NCBI RefSeq assembly: GCF_000019845.1
Contig: NC_010581.1
Coordinates: forward strand, 2,795,501 to 2,859,500
Direction: 5' to 3'
Source: Beijerinckia indica subsp. indica ATCC 9039
Lineage (GTDB): Bacteria > Pseudomonadota > Alphaproteobacteria > Rhizobiales > Beijerinckiaceae
Length of the DNA stretch: 64,000 nucleotides
Shown: positions 37,132 through 45,397 of the stretch, in pieces
Layout: each line of letters begins with the position of its first letter
How positions within the stretch are numbered: the first letter of the stretch is position 1
Program-made: the position numbers and the translations under genes
The notes under the pieces: generated by a model
Seen by the model: only the letters and a program-made list of their open reading frames with translations
What the model was told of the DNA's origin: nothing
Database searches by the model: none

Positions 37132-38196
37132 ATGACATCAGAGACACCCGTGCCCTCTTCAAACGGCGGGAAAGCGGACAAGGAAACAGTGGCTCTGCCT
37201 GATCCCTCAGCTCTGCCCGCTCATGTGGATGGCTTGGCCCATCAGGCCCGCGCCTATGCCAAGGCCGCCCGCAGCGAAAACACGCAGCGCGCTTATGCCA
37301 CCGACTGGCGCCACTATACTTCCTGGTGCCGCCGCCAGGGCTTTGCAGCTCTGCCTGCCCATCCGCAGATGATCGGCCTCTATCTCGCCGCCTGCGCCTC
37401 AGGAGAGGGGTTTCACAAGCCCGCCTCGGTGCCGACGATCGAACGCCGCCTCTCGGCGCTCGCCTGGAATTGTGCCCAACGCGGCGAACATCTGGATCGC
37501 ACCGATCGCCACATCGCCGAGGTAATGGCCGGCATCCGCCGCACCCAGGGCCGCCCGGCCATGCAGAAGGAAGCCCTCCTGCCTGACGATCTCAAGGCCA
37601 TGTTGGCTGTGCTGGATATGGGGGACCTGCGCGGCGTGCGCGATCGGGCCATTCTCCTCGTTGGTTTTGCCGGCGGTTTGCGCCGTTCCGAGATCGTCGG
37701 CCTCGACTGCGCCGACAAGCAAACGGGTGATGGCACGGGCTGGATCGAGATTTTGACCGAAGGCCTAGTGGTGACCGTCAAGGGCAAGACGGGCTGGCGG
37801 GAGGTGGTGATCGGCCGCGGCTCCAGCCCCCTCACCTGCCCGGTTCATGCCCTCGAAACCTGGCTGAAGCTCGCCCGCATCGGCCACGGCCCCCTCTTCC
37901 GCCGCGTGACCGGCCAAGGCAAGGACGTAGGGGTCAACCGGCTTTGCGACCGCCATGTCGCCGATCTCGTCAAGCGGACGGCTCTGGCGGCCGGCGTGCG
38001 CGGTGATCTTTCAGAAGCCGAGCGGGAGCGGAAATTCGCAGGGCATTCCCTGCGCGCCGGCCTTGCCACCTCAGCGGAGATCGAGGAGCGCCATGTGCAA
38101 AAGCAGCTCGGCCATGCCAGCGCCGAAATGACCCGCCGCTACCAGCGCCGCCGCGACCGCTTCCGCATCAATCTCACCAAGGCGGCAGGGCTGTAG
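37132..38196 (+). CDS. Tyrosine recombinase/integrase
   Basis: A tyrosine-type site-specific recombinase of 354 aa. The N-terminal SAM-like DNA-binding domain covers about 35-140 (ENTQRAYATDWRHYTSWCRRQG). In the catalytic domain the first Arg is in GGLRRSEIVGL, the HxLR box in GHSLRAG, the second His in QLGHASAEMTRRY and the Tyr nucleophile is that final Y. All catalytic residues are present. In-frame ATGs occur at 37099 and 37132. It lies right after the Ehr operon and before a decaying sugar locus, and it marks the left side of an accessory region. No tRNA gene is next to it. Confidence 0.9.
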   Translation: MTSETPVPSSNGGKADKETVALPDPSALPAHVDGLAHQARAYAKAARSENTQRAYATDWRHYTSWCRRQGFAALPAHPQMIGLYLAACASGEGFHKPASVPTIERRLSALAWNCAQRGEHLDRTDRHIAEVMAGIRRTQGRPAMQKEALLPDDLKAMLAVLDMGDLRGVRDRAILLVGFAGGLRRSEIVGLDCADKQTGDGTGWIEILTEGLVVTVKGKTGWREVVIGRGSSPLTCPVHALETWLKLARIGHGPLFRRVTGQGKDVGVNRLCDRHVADLVKRTALAAGVRGDLSEAERERKFAGHSLRAGLATSAEIEERHVQKQLGHASAEMTRRYQRRRDRFRINLTKAAGL

Positions 38197-38251
38197 GGTA
38201 GAGGAAGAACAGACTCCGGCACAGGCGGAGGCGCTGAGAGCCAACGCTCCG

Positions 38252-39265
38252 TCAGGCGGAATCACGCATCACCAACCGGCTCGAAAGCAATTCCGAAGTC
38301 GGCATATTTTCCTCGCCATCGAGACGACCGACCAAGATATCGAACGCAGAGCTTGCCAGTCCCTCATAATCCTGGGCGATGGTCGTCAACGATGGACACG
38401 CGAAGCGGCTAAGCGGATGATCATCATGGCCGGCAATTCGCAGATCTGCATTGTCTTCTCGACCAACCTTCAAACCACTCTTGTACGCCGCCGCGAGCGC
38501 GCCGAAAGCAAGCCGATCATTCGCGCAAAGCAATGTTCTGGACGGCAGACCTGAGCCGCGGAGATAGGCTGTAACGACATCGAATCCGATCTGCTCGAAG
38601 TTCCAGTCCAATGTCCGCGCGGGAATGACATGCGGCTCAAACTTCGCCTTTCGAGCCGCCTCTTCGAACGCTTGGCGCCTTTCCAGCGCGTTTTGGTTGA
38701 CGTGGGGCATGTCGAGGAAACAGGGTGGCTCGCCGGTGCGCACAAGGTATTCGACGAGGAGTTCGATACTGGCGCGGTTGTCCGTGCCAACAAAAGGCAC
38801 CTCAAGGTCGATCCGGCTGTCGAGAAAAACAATCGGAAGTTCTTTGCACAAAGCCTTGAAGGTGTCGCAGTTGGAACGGGTGCCGAGCGGCGCGACAATC
38901 GCGCCAGCCAGCTTGAGCGAAAGAAGCGTACGAAGGGCCCTTTCCTCCAGATCCGGATCACCATGAGAACTCAATATGATGGCCCAGAAGCCCATGGATG
39001 CGCATCGAGCTTCGATGTGGCGCACGAGTTCGGCGAAGTAAGGATCTGTCAGATGCGGAATCAGAATGCCGACGTTCATCGGTCGCTTCCGGTTCTGACT
39101 GATCGCAAAGATATTCGGACGATATTCGTGTTCAACAAGCGCTGTTTCGATCCGCTGTCGCGTCGACTTTCGCACGCTTGAGGGATCGCTGAAATATTTT
39201 GACAGCGTTGGCCGCGAGATACCGCTGGCCGCTGCAAATTCTTCCATACTTCTGATTTTAGCCAT
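38252..39265 (-). CDS. LacI-family transcriptional regulator
   Basis: A LacI/GalR regulator of 337 aa from the ATG at 39265, which has a strong ggaaggag ribosome binding site. The helix-turn-helix (about 5-30, EFAAASGISRPTLSKYFSD) and hinge are followed by a periplasmic-binding-protein-like effector domain (NVGILIPHLTDPYFAELV onward). It diverges from the PfkB kinase gene. A TTTACTCGAGTAAA palindrome with a central CG lies in between and is its likely operator. The probable inducer is a polyol or ketose handled by the downstream genes. Confidence 0.9.
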   Translation of the reverse strand: MAKIRSMEEFAAASGISRPTLSKYFSDPSSVRKSTRQRIETALVEHEYRPNIFAISQNRKRPMNVGILIPHLTDPYFAELVRHIEARCASMGFWAIILSSHGDPDLEERALRTLLSLKLAGAIVAPLGTRSNCDTFKALCKELPIVFLDSRIDLEVPFVGTDNRASIELLVEYLVRTGEPPCFLDMPHVNQNALERRQAFEEAARKAKFEPHVIPARTLDWNFEQIGFDVVTAYLRGSGLPSRTLLCANDRLAFGALAAAYKSGLKVGREDNADLRIAGHDDHPLSRFACPSLTTIAQDYEGLASSAFDILVGRLDGEENMPTSELLSSRLVMRDSA

Positions 39266-39327
39266 CTTTCTCCTTCCACGACCTCCAAATGTGGCTTCGA
39301 TTGCATCTTGACGCAAGTTTATTAAAT

Positions 39328-39341
39328 TTTACTCGAGTAAA
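39328..39341. promoter_or_regulatory. Probable LacI-family operator
   Basis: TTTACTCGAGTAAA, a 14-bp perfect palindrome with the central CG typical of LacI-family operators, lies between the divergent LacI regulator and sugar kinase genes. A further half site TTTACTC follows at 39350-39356. Confidence 0.6.
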
Positions 39342-39433
39342 TTTATTTATTTACTCCCGTAGCGTCACAACCCTATAGATGCCGTACAATGAATGCGGAA
39401 AGCCGCGCAAGATGGCCCTGGGGAGGAGAATGA

Positions 39434-40483
39434 ATGGCGCATTTCCTTGACCTGCTCGACGATCACGGCGCTGCGCAGTTACGCGTCGTGAAGCCAGTGA
39501 TCACCATCGGCGAGATCGTCGCAGAAATCATGGCGGTCGATGTCGGGGAGGGCTTCCGATCTCCCCTGCGACTGATCGGACCCTACCCGTCTGGAGCGCC
39601 TGCCATCTTCATCGATCAGGTCGCAAAAATCGGCCTGCCCTGCGCCATTATCAGTGCCGTCGGGAATGATGATTTTGGATGGCTCAGCATCGATCGTCTG
39701 CGCTCTGACGGTGTCGATATTTCCGCTATCAGGATCGACAACCGTCTGGCCACGGGAAGCGCTTTCGTGCGTTACCGCAGCACCGGAGAGCGGGACTTCG
39801 TCTTCAACATCGTCGGATCAGCCTGTTCAACCATCCGGCGTGATGCCGCAGCCTCAGCGGTCATCGCGAGTGCAGGCCATATCCACGTCATGGGTTCATC
39901 GCTCTTCTCGCCCGCCGTGGTGAGTCTTGTCGAGGACGCCATTACCGAAATCAAGGCGAGAGGCGGCACCGTTTCCTTCGATCCCAACGGGAGGAAGGAA
40001 ATGCTCGACGTTCCTGGAATGCGTGACGCCCTCGCACGCGTGCTCGCGCAAACCGATCTATTCCTCCCAAGTGGTGAAGAACTGACTCTGTTGACCCGTG
40101 CGCATACAGACGATGGCGCCATAGCGGAGTTGCTCGGCGCCGGGATCAGATCCGTCGTTGTGAAACAAGGAGCGGCGGGCGCCACCTATCACGACCGTGA
40201 GAGAACCTGTCGCGTAGCGCCCATGCCCGTCAACGAGGTCGATCCGACAGGAGCAGGCGACAGCTTCGGTGGGACATTCGTCGCCTGCTGGCTGTTAGGC
40301 TTACCACCTGAGCAGTGCCTGCGGTTCGCCAATGCGAGCGGAGCCCGTGCCGTCATGATGCGCGGGCCGATGGAGGGCAATTCGACCCTGGCGGAGCTCG
40401 AAACCTTTCTCTCCGTCGACGCTCTTGGGGCGAACCTGTGGCTCTCGATGATGAACACACGGCGGAGCGGGCCGCGGAATTAG
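39434..40483 (+). CDS. PfkB-family sugar kinase, tagatose-kinase-like
   Basis: A 349-residue ribokinase-family kinase resembling the D-tagatose kinases of rhizobial galactitol loci (GPYPSGAPAIFIDQVAKIG, RDFVFNIVGSAC). The catalytic/anion-hole motif DPTGAGDSFGG lies near residue 273 and looks intact. The natural protein probably ends near residue 327. The last ~20 codons here read an out-of-frame piece of the gatZ-like gene, the scar of a deletion that joined the two genes near 40430. A ggggaggag ribosome binding site precedes the ATG. It probably phosphorylates tagatose or a related ketose for aldol cleavage. Confidence 0.88.
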   Translation: MAHFLDLLDDHGAAQLRVVKPVITIGEIVAEIMAVDVGEGFRSPLRLIGPYPSGAPAIFIDQVAKIGLPCAIISAVGNDDFGWLSIDRLRSDGVDISAIRIDNRLATGSAFVRYRSTGERDFVFNIVGSACSTIRRDAAASAVIASAGHIHVMGSSLFSPAVVSLVEDAITEIKARGGTVSFDPNGRKEMLDVPGMRDALARVLAQTDLFLPSGEELTLLTRAHTDDGAIAELLGAGIRSVVVKQGAAGATYHDRERTCRVAPMPVNEVDPTGAGDSFGGTFVACWLLGLPPEQCLRFANASGARAVMMRGPMEGNSTLAELETFLSVDALGANLWLSMMNTRRSGPRN

Positions 40484-41310
40484 CAGCCGTGGCCGAGCAT
40501 GCCGCTGACGGCTCCGGCTATGAGCGGCCGGTCTATGTCATCGGAACCGAAGTGCCGATCCCCGGCGGCACCCTCGAGGAGATCGATGGGCTTGAGGTCA
40601 CCAAGCCGAAGGCGGCTCTCGACACGGTCGAGGTGCATCGCGCTGCGTTCAGGGCCCGGCAACTCGACAATGCTTTCCAGCGCGTCGTCGCGGCCGTCGT
40701 CCAGCCCGGCGTCGAGTTCGGCAATGCCAATGTCGTCGTCTATGATCGGGCCAAAGCTCACGATCTGAGCGCCGTGCTCGATCAGATCAACAAAATCGTC
40801 TTCGAAGCCCATTCGACCGATTATCAGCCACCGGAAGCCCTCTGGCAGCTCGTTGAGGATGGTTTCGCCATTCTGAAGGTCGGCCCCGGCGTGACCTTCG
40901 CGCTCCGGGAAGCACTCTATGGCCTCGACCAAATTGCTGACATCCTGAACCCGGTGCTGGACGGCGAGAGCCTTCATACCGCCATGGAACGGATCATGGT
41001 GGCCGATCCCCCAAACTGGGCCAATTACTACCATGGGTCCGAGCGGCAGCTTTTTGTCCAGCGCCATTACAGCTACAGCGACCGTATCCGTTATTATTGG
41101 ACGAAGCCCGAAGCACAGGCGGCAGTGCAGCGCCTCTTCGCACGGCTCGACGGCGTCGATATCCCCGAAACACTGATAAGCCAGTATCTCGCGCTGCTCT
41201 ATCCCGCCGTCGCGGCGGGCAAGCTTCCTGCTCGCCCGAAGGCGCTGTGCATCGCTGCGATCCGCCACGCCCTACGGCCTTACGCCCTTGCAGCGAGGCA
41301 GGCAGCATGA
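40432..41310 (+). pseudogene. 5'-truncated gatZ/kbaZ (tagatose-bisphosphate aldolase, non-catalytic subunit)
   Basis: From 40432 the frame encodes the last ~290 residues of a GatZ/KbaZ protein (RPVYVIGTEVPIPGG, VVQPGVEFGNANVVVYDR, IVFEAHSTDYQ, DGFAILKVGPGVTFALREAL, YYHGSERQ). The family is about 420 aa long; the N-terminal ~150 residues, half of the TIM-barrel, are missing. They are replaced by the end of the kinase gene in another reading frame. There is no good start for the remaining part, although the frame stays open upstream inside the kinase gene. The stop overlaps the next gene's ATG (ATGA). Loss of function is very likely. Confidence 0.85.
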
Positions 41311-42008
41311 TGAACGATCTTCCAGCCGACGACGGCTTTCGGACGGCCTTCCTTTTCGATCTCGACGGCACGCTGGTCGACAGCGTGTACCAACACGTCC
41401 TGGCGTGGAAGACCGCGCTCGAGGCAGAACAGATCCCTCTTTCGGTCTGGCGAATTCATCGCCGGATCGGGATGAGCGGCGGCCTGTTCATGGATCAACT
41501 CCTCCGCGAGGTCAAACGCGACCTCGGCCCGGATGCCGTCGAACGGCTTCAGGCGGCTCATGCCGCCGCCTATCACGATCTGGGGGCGAGCGTTCGCCCA
41601 CTTCCCGGTGCTCGGGAGATCATCGCGGCGCTTGACGAGCTTGGTGTGCGCTGGGCAATCGCGACGAGCGGCCGGCTCGAAACCGCCTCGATCAATCTGG
41701 CGACGCTGGGTGTGGATCCCAAAAGCGCGATCGTCGTTACACGCGACCAGGTGCGTTACGCCAAGCCCGATCCAGATCTCTTCGTAGAAGCGGCTCGCCG
41801 GCTTCAGATTCCCATTCAGCAAACGATCGTCGTCGGCTACAGCGTGTGGGACATGCTGGCCGCAACCCGCTGCCGGGCGCTGGGCGTCGGCTTCCTCTCC
41901 GGCGGCTATGGCAGCGAGGAGCTTGAGCGCGCTGGCGCGCTGCGGGTCTACGATGACCCGGCCGATCTGCTCTTCCATTTGGACGAAATCTGTTCGCGCC
42001 ATAGGTGA
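41307..42008 (+). CDS. HAD-family hydrolase (phosphatase)
   Basis: A 233-residue haloacid-dehalogenase-superfamily protein, beta-phosphoglucomutase/phosphatase-like. The nucleophile motif is FDLDGTLVDS near residue 16, motif II is IATSGR near 113, the Lys is in RYAKPDPD and the late acidic motif is VVGYSVWDMLAA. In this last motif the usual GDxxxD has G-Y-S-V-W-D, so one acidic residue is changed. It is coupled to the gatZ remnant by an ATGA overlap. It probably removed phosphate from a sugar phosphate of this pathway. Confidence 0.85.
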   Translation: MMNDLPADDGFRTAFLFDLDGTLVDSVYQHVLAWKTALEAEQIPLSVWRIHRRIGMSGGLFMDQLLREVKRDLGPDAVERLQAAHAAAYHDLGASVRPLPGAREIIAALDELGVRWAIATSGRLETASINLATLGVDPKSAIVVTRDQVRYAKPDPDLFVEAARRLQIPIQQTIVVGYSVWDMLAATRCRALGVGFLSGGYGSEELERAGALRVYDDPADLLFHLDEICSRHR

Positions 42009-42741
42009 TCAGCCCAGGGGATTGGCGCCGCGATGGTGCGCGCACTAGCGGCGGAAGGCGCGCGCGTCGCGGTGGCGGATATCTCCATCGATCACGCTGT
42101 GGCGCTTGCCAAGGAGATCGGCGAGTCCGCGCTCGCCGTGCACGTCGACGTCGGTGACCGGGCGTCCGTTGATGCCATGGTGGAAAAGGTCGTCAACCAG
42201 TTTGGACGGCTCGACATCATCGTCAACAATGCCACCGTTTTCGATCTGGCTCCAATCATGGAAATCACCGAGCAGAATTTCGACAGGCTGTTCTCGATCA
42301 ACGTCAAGGGCCTGCTGTTCTGCGTCCAGGCGGCCGCAACAGATGATCGCGCAGGGACATGGCGGCAAGATCATCAATATGGCATCGCAGGCCGGTCGGC
42401 GCGGTGAAGCGCTCGTGGGACTTTATTGTGCCACGAAGGCCGCGGTCATTAGCCTCACACAGTCAGCCGGCCTCAACCTCATCAAACATGGCATCAACGT
42501 CAACGGTATTGCCCCTGGCGTAGTGGACACGCCGATGTGGGACGAGGTCGATGCCGCCTTCGCCAAATATGAGCATCTCGCCCTTGGTGAGAAGAAGCGG
42601 CAGGTGGGCCTTGCCGTGCCCGCTGGCCGCATGGGCCAACCTGACGATTTTCGCGGTGTCGTGGTTTTCCTCGCGTCATCCGATTCCGACTACATCGTGG
42701 CTCAAACCTTCAACGTCGACGGCGGCAACTGGATGAGTTGA
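42009..42741 (+). pseudogene. SDR polyol dehydrogenase, truncated and frameshifted
   Basis: A short-chain dehydrogenase related to sorbitol/galactitol dehydrogenases, broken twice. The coding begins directly after the HAD stop with QGIGAAMVRALAAEGARVAVADI, so the first ~15 codons, including the start and the first Gly of the cofactor motif, are gone. Near 42335-42342 the frame shifts by one: VDVGD, NNAT and INVKGLLFC are in the first frame, and MIAQGHGGKIINMASQAG, YCATKAAV and DGGNWMS follow in the second. Catalytic Ser and Tyr-x3-Lys are in the second part. A working enzyme is not expected. Confidence 0.88.
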
Positions 42742-42760
42742 CGCGCAATATCGCCATGCG

Positions 42761-42786
42761 TCGGCACCGATAACAGTTGGTGCCGA
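42761..42786. repeat. 8-bp hairpin before the sugar porter gene
   Basis: Arms TCGGCACC and GGTGCCGA with a 10-nt loop, between the broken SDR and the sugar porter. It may end or process the upstream transcript. Confidence 0.5.
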
Positions 42787-42820
42787 AGCTCTTGAACAAA
42801 AACCATTGGGAGGAATACAG

Positions 42821-44350
42821 ATGATCAGTGAGACGCGCGGCGGAGGATCTTCCCGTCCGGGTGTGGATGAAGCGGTTTCCGCTTCAAAGCCCAATCCTTT
42901 CGCAGATCGCATATTGATGGTTGCCGGACTTACGGCTGCTGTGTGCGGAGGGCTCTACGGCTACGATACCGGGATCATCTCCGGTGCGTTGTTCTCCATG
43001 ACCCGGGAGTTCGACCTCTCGCACCAGATGCAGGAAACCGTCGCAGCGTCTATCCTTGCTGGCGCCGTGCTTGGTGCTCTGATCACCAGCTGGTTCTCTG
43101 AACGTTACGGCCGCAAGGCGACCGTGCTAATCGTGGCCGGTTTGTTCGCAGTCGGCGCCGGCGCATGCGCTCTCGCTCCGAAGGTCGGATCATTGATTGC
43201 TGCCCGGCTCTTCCTGGGATTTGCTGTCGGCGGATCGACTCAGGTGGTCCCCATGTATATTTCAGAGCTCGCCCCTCCAGAACGGCGCGGCCAGCTCGTT
43301 ACGATGTTCAACGTCGCCATCGGCATCGGGATCGTCATCGCGAACCTGGTTGGCTATGGGTTGCGCGACAGCTGGACCTGGCGAGAGATGGTGGCTGTGG
43401 CAGCGGTCCCCGCAGCCATCGTTTTCTTCGTCATGCTGTTCATGCCCAGCAGCCCACGTTGGATTGCCGAACGCCGACGCCTGGGCGAAGCCGCCAAAAT
43501 CCTCCAGTCGATCCGGACGTCACACGCAGAGATTCGCGATGAATTGAACCAGATTTATGATGTTTCTAATGCCGCGGCTCAGGAGGATGCTGGCTGGAAG
43601 GGCATTTGCAAACCTTGGGTTCGCCCCGCATTGATCGCGGCGCTGGGCGTGGCATTCTTTACGCAATGCGGCGGGCTAGAGATGATGATCTATTATTCGC
43701 CGACATTCTTGGCGGATGCAGGCTTCGGCCGGAACTCCGCTTTGCTCGCCAGCGTGGGGGTCGCGCTGGTCTACGCCTTGGTGACCTTTCTGGGATGCCT
43801 CTTCGTCGACCGGATCGGGCGCCGGCGCCTCATGCTGATCATGATTCCCGGTTCGGTCATCAGCCTCATCGGCCTCGGCATTATGTTCGCTTTCGGCCGA
43901 CATGAAGGCTGGGAGGCAACCCTCACAGTCGTCTTTCTTCTCCTCTTCATGATGTTCAACTCCGCCGGCATTCAGATCTGCGGCTGGCTGCTCGGCTCGG
44001 AGATGTTCCCTCTGGCGATGCGTGGACCAGCGACAGCGCTCCACGCGGCCATGCTGTGGGGAAGCAACCTCCTCGTCACCGGAACCGCGCTGTCCGTCGT
44101 CAACGCCGTCGGACTCGGCGCTACAATGTGGATCTATGCCGCAGTCAATCTCGCGTCGCTTGTGTTCGTCTATTTCTTCGTGCCGGAAACCGCAGGTGCA
44201 TCCCTTGAAGACATTGAGGGTGCTCTGCGTGAGGGACGCTTTAAACCAAGCCGCACCAGCTCTTCGGTGTTACGAATTGCCGCCAACAGCGAGCCGATGT
44301 TCATAACCAAACCCGAGCCTGGTGTTGCTCCTTTGAAGGTGGTTGAATGA
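42821..44350 (+). CDS. MFS sugar porter
   Basis: A 509-residue major facilitator of the sugar porter family (XylE, GalP, inositol porters) with 12 membrane segments. GGLYGYDTGIISGAL in helix 1, the RYGRKATV loop between helices 2 and 3, and PSSPRWIAERRR after helix 6 are signatures; EMFPLAMRGPATAL and a shortened PETAGASLEDIEG mark the C-terminal half. The ATG at 42821 has a gggagg ribosome binding site. It is the only apparently intact transporter of this locus and might import a hexitol, inositol or ketose. Confidence 0.9.
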   Translation: MISETRGGGSSRPGVDEAVSASKPNPFADRILMVAGLTAAVCGGLYGYDTGIISGALFSMTREFDLSHQMQETVAASILAGAVLGALITSWFSERYGRKATVLIVAGLFAVGAGACALAPKVGSLIAARLFLGFAVGGSTQVVPMYISELAPPERRGQLVTMFNVAIGIGIVIANLVGYGLRDSWTWREMVAVAAVPAAIVFFVMLFMPSSPRWIAERRRLGEAAKILQSIRTSHAEIRDELNQIYDVSNAAAQEDAGWKGICKPWVRPALIAALGVAFFTQCGGLEMMIYYSPTFLADAGFGRNSALLASVGVALVYALVTFLGCLFVDRIGRRRLMLIMIPGSVISLIGLGIMFAFGRHEGWEATLTVVFLLLFMMFNSAGIQICGWLLGSEMFPLAMRGPATALHAAMLWGSNLLVTGTALSVVNAVGLGATMWIYAAVNLASLVFVYFFVPETAGASLEDIEGALREGRFKPSRTSSSVLRIAANSEPMFITKPEPGVAPLKVVE

Positions 44351-44553
44351 GGATTGCGAATAGGACGATCTGCACCGAGGCCATCGGTGCAGCTTTCTAT
44401 TGTCCATGATGGTCATTGGATCAGGATCACACGGAGAGGCTGGCAGTCAGTAATATAGCAATGTTTGTCGACATGCTGGCAACGGTGGCGATGATCTTTA
44501 TCCTCGTCACCATGTTTGCACTGTTGTCTGGCACCCAATTCAACCCGGTATGT
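44347..44553 (+). pseudogene. Decayed aquaporin/glycerol-facilitator (MIP) remnant
   Basis: Starts with an ATG overlapping the porter stop (ATGA). Three frames in turn read pieces of the N-terminal half of a MIP channel: TEAIGAAF, then LSMMVIGSGS, then ERLAVSNIAMFVDMLATVAM with SGTQFNPV just before a stop, where FNP is the first pore (NPA-type) box. At least two frameshifts are needed and the second half is missing. The stop overlaps the end of the convergent isomerase gene. The similarity is by eye and the pieces are short. Confidence 0.55.
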
Positions 44554-45397
44554 TGAGGTGGTTGGATGTGTTCGCATGCCAAAGTTCGCGAAGCATTTGG
44601 CGAAGCGACAGCGCCTCCACCCATCTATCGGTCATATCATTGCCGTCAGGCCCTGTGATCGCGTAAGGCTTCGGTCCCAGTTCGCAAGTAAACACCAGCT
44701 CGGCGTCCGATGCAGCGCGATAACGCCAGTCACGCATGCCGTAGCCCCACCATTCGAGGAACAATTCCAACCAAGGTCGATGGTGTGGAAACGAGATTTC
44801 GATCTGAACCTGTTCCCGCGATGCGACCCTGCCATGAAAGGACCACGCATTGCGCATTATACGCTGGATCATGGCGTGATTTTCCTCGTCGACCGGAAAA
44901 GCAAATTCGCGGCCGACCAGAAAATGCGATAGGTCGGCAAGCAATGGCAGTTCGGGCCGCTGATCCAGCAGGTCCAGCGTGAAAAACAGATCTGTCATCA
45001 TCCTGTCGCGATGAGTTTCGATGAATACGGGGACGCCTGCGTCTTCGGCGAGCCGCATCCATCCATCGAGAAGCGGCAGACAGTCCTCGACCCGGCGCAG
45101 GCGGATATCGGGTTGCAGGTCGATGTGGCTGACCGGAAATTCCGCAGCAAGCTCCAGTGGCAGGCGTAAATCCTCGACGCAACTGGGAAAGCAGACTCCT
45201 TCTATCTTCAATCCTGTGCCCCGGATGGCTTCGTTCAGACGTTGGACATCTCGGCGGTTTGTATAGTGTGCACTGACACCATCGAATTCAGCCGCCGAAA
45301 TCATTGCGATGTTCTCGTCGAGGCTGCGCTCCTGGCCATCCGTATGCCGGCGTTCCATGGCCCAGAGCGACTGGAAGATTAGCAGTTTCTGCATCAT
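44540..45397 (-). CDS. Sugar phosphate isomerase/epimerase family protein (MocC-like)
   Basis: A 285-residue TIM-barrel protein of the xylose-isomerase-like AP-endonuclease-2 family. Metal-ligand-type residues appear in GVPVFIETHRDRMMTD (Glu, His) and LADLSHFLV (Asp, His). Position and type match MocC of rhizopine loci, which resembles inosose dehydratase/isomerases. The start overlaps the stop of the reductase gene by 4 bp, so it is last in the operon. Confidence 0.8.
   Translation of the reverse strand: MMQKLLIFQSLWAMERRHTDGQERSLDENIAMISAAEFDGVSAHYTNRRDVQRLNEAIRGTGLKIEGVCFPSCVEDLRLPLELAAEFPVSHIDLQPDIRLRRVEDCLPLLDGWMRLAEDAGVPVFIETHRDRMMTDLFFTLDLLDQRPELPLLADLSHFLVGREFAFPVDEENHAMIQRIMRNAWSFHGRVASREQVQIEISFPHHRPWLELFLEWWGYGMRDWRYRAASDAELVFTCELGPKPYAITGPDGNDMTDRWVEALSLRQMLRELWHANTSNHLNIPG

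Noticed and set aside
37132..38196. The integrase as the enzyme for the guaA-type site at 20173
   Set aside because: The two are 17 kb apart with core-like genes (Ehr operon, transglutaminases) in between, and there is no guaA-type core near the integrase.
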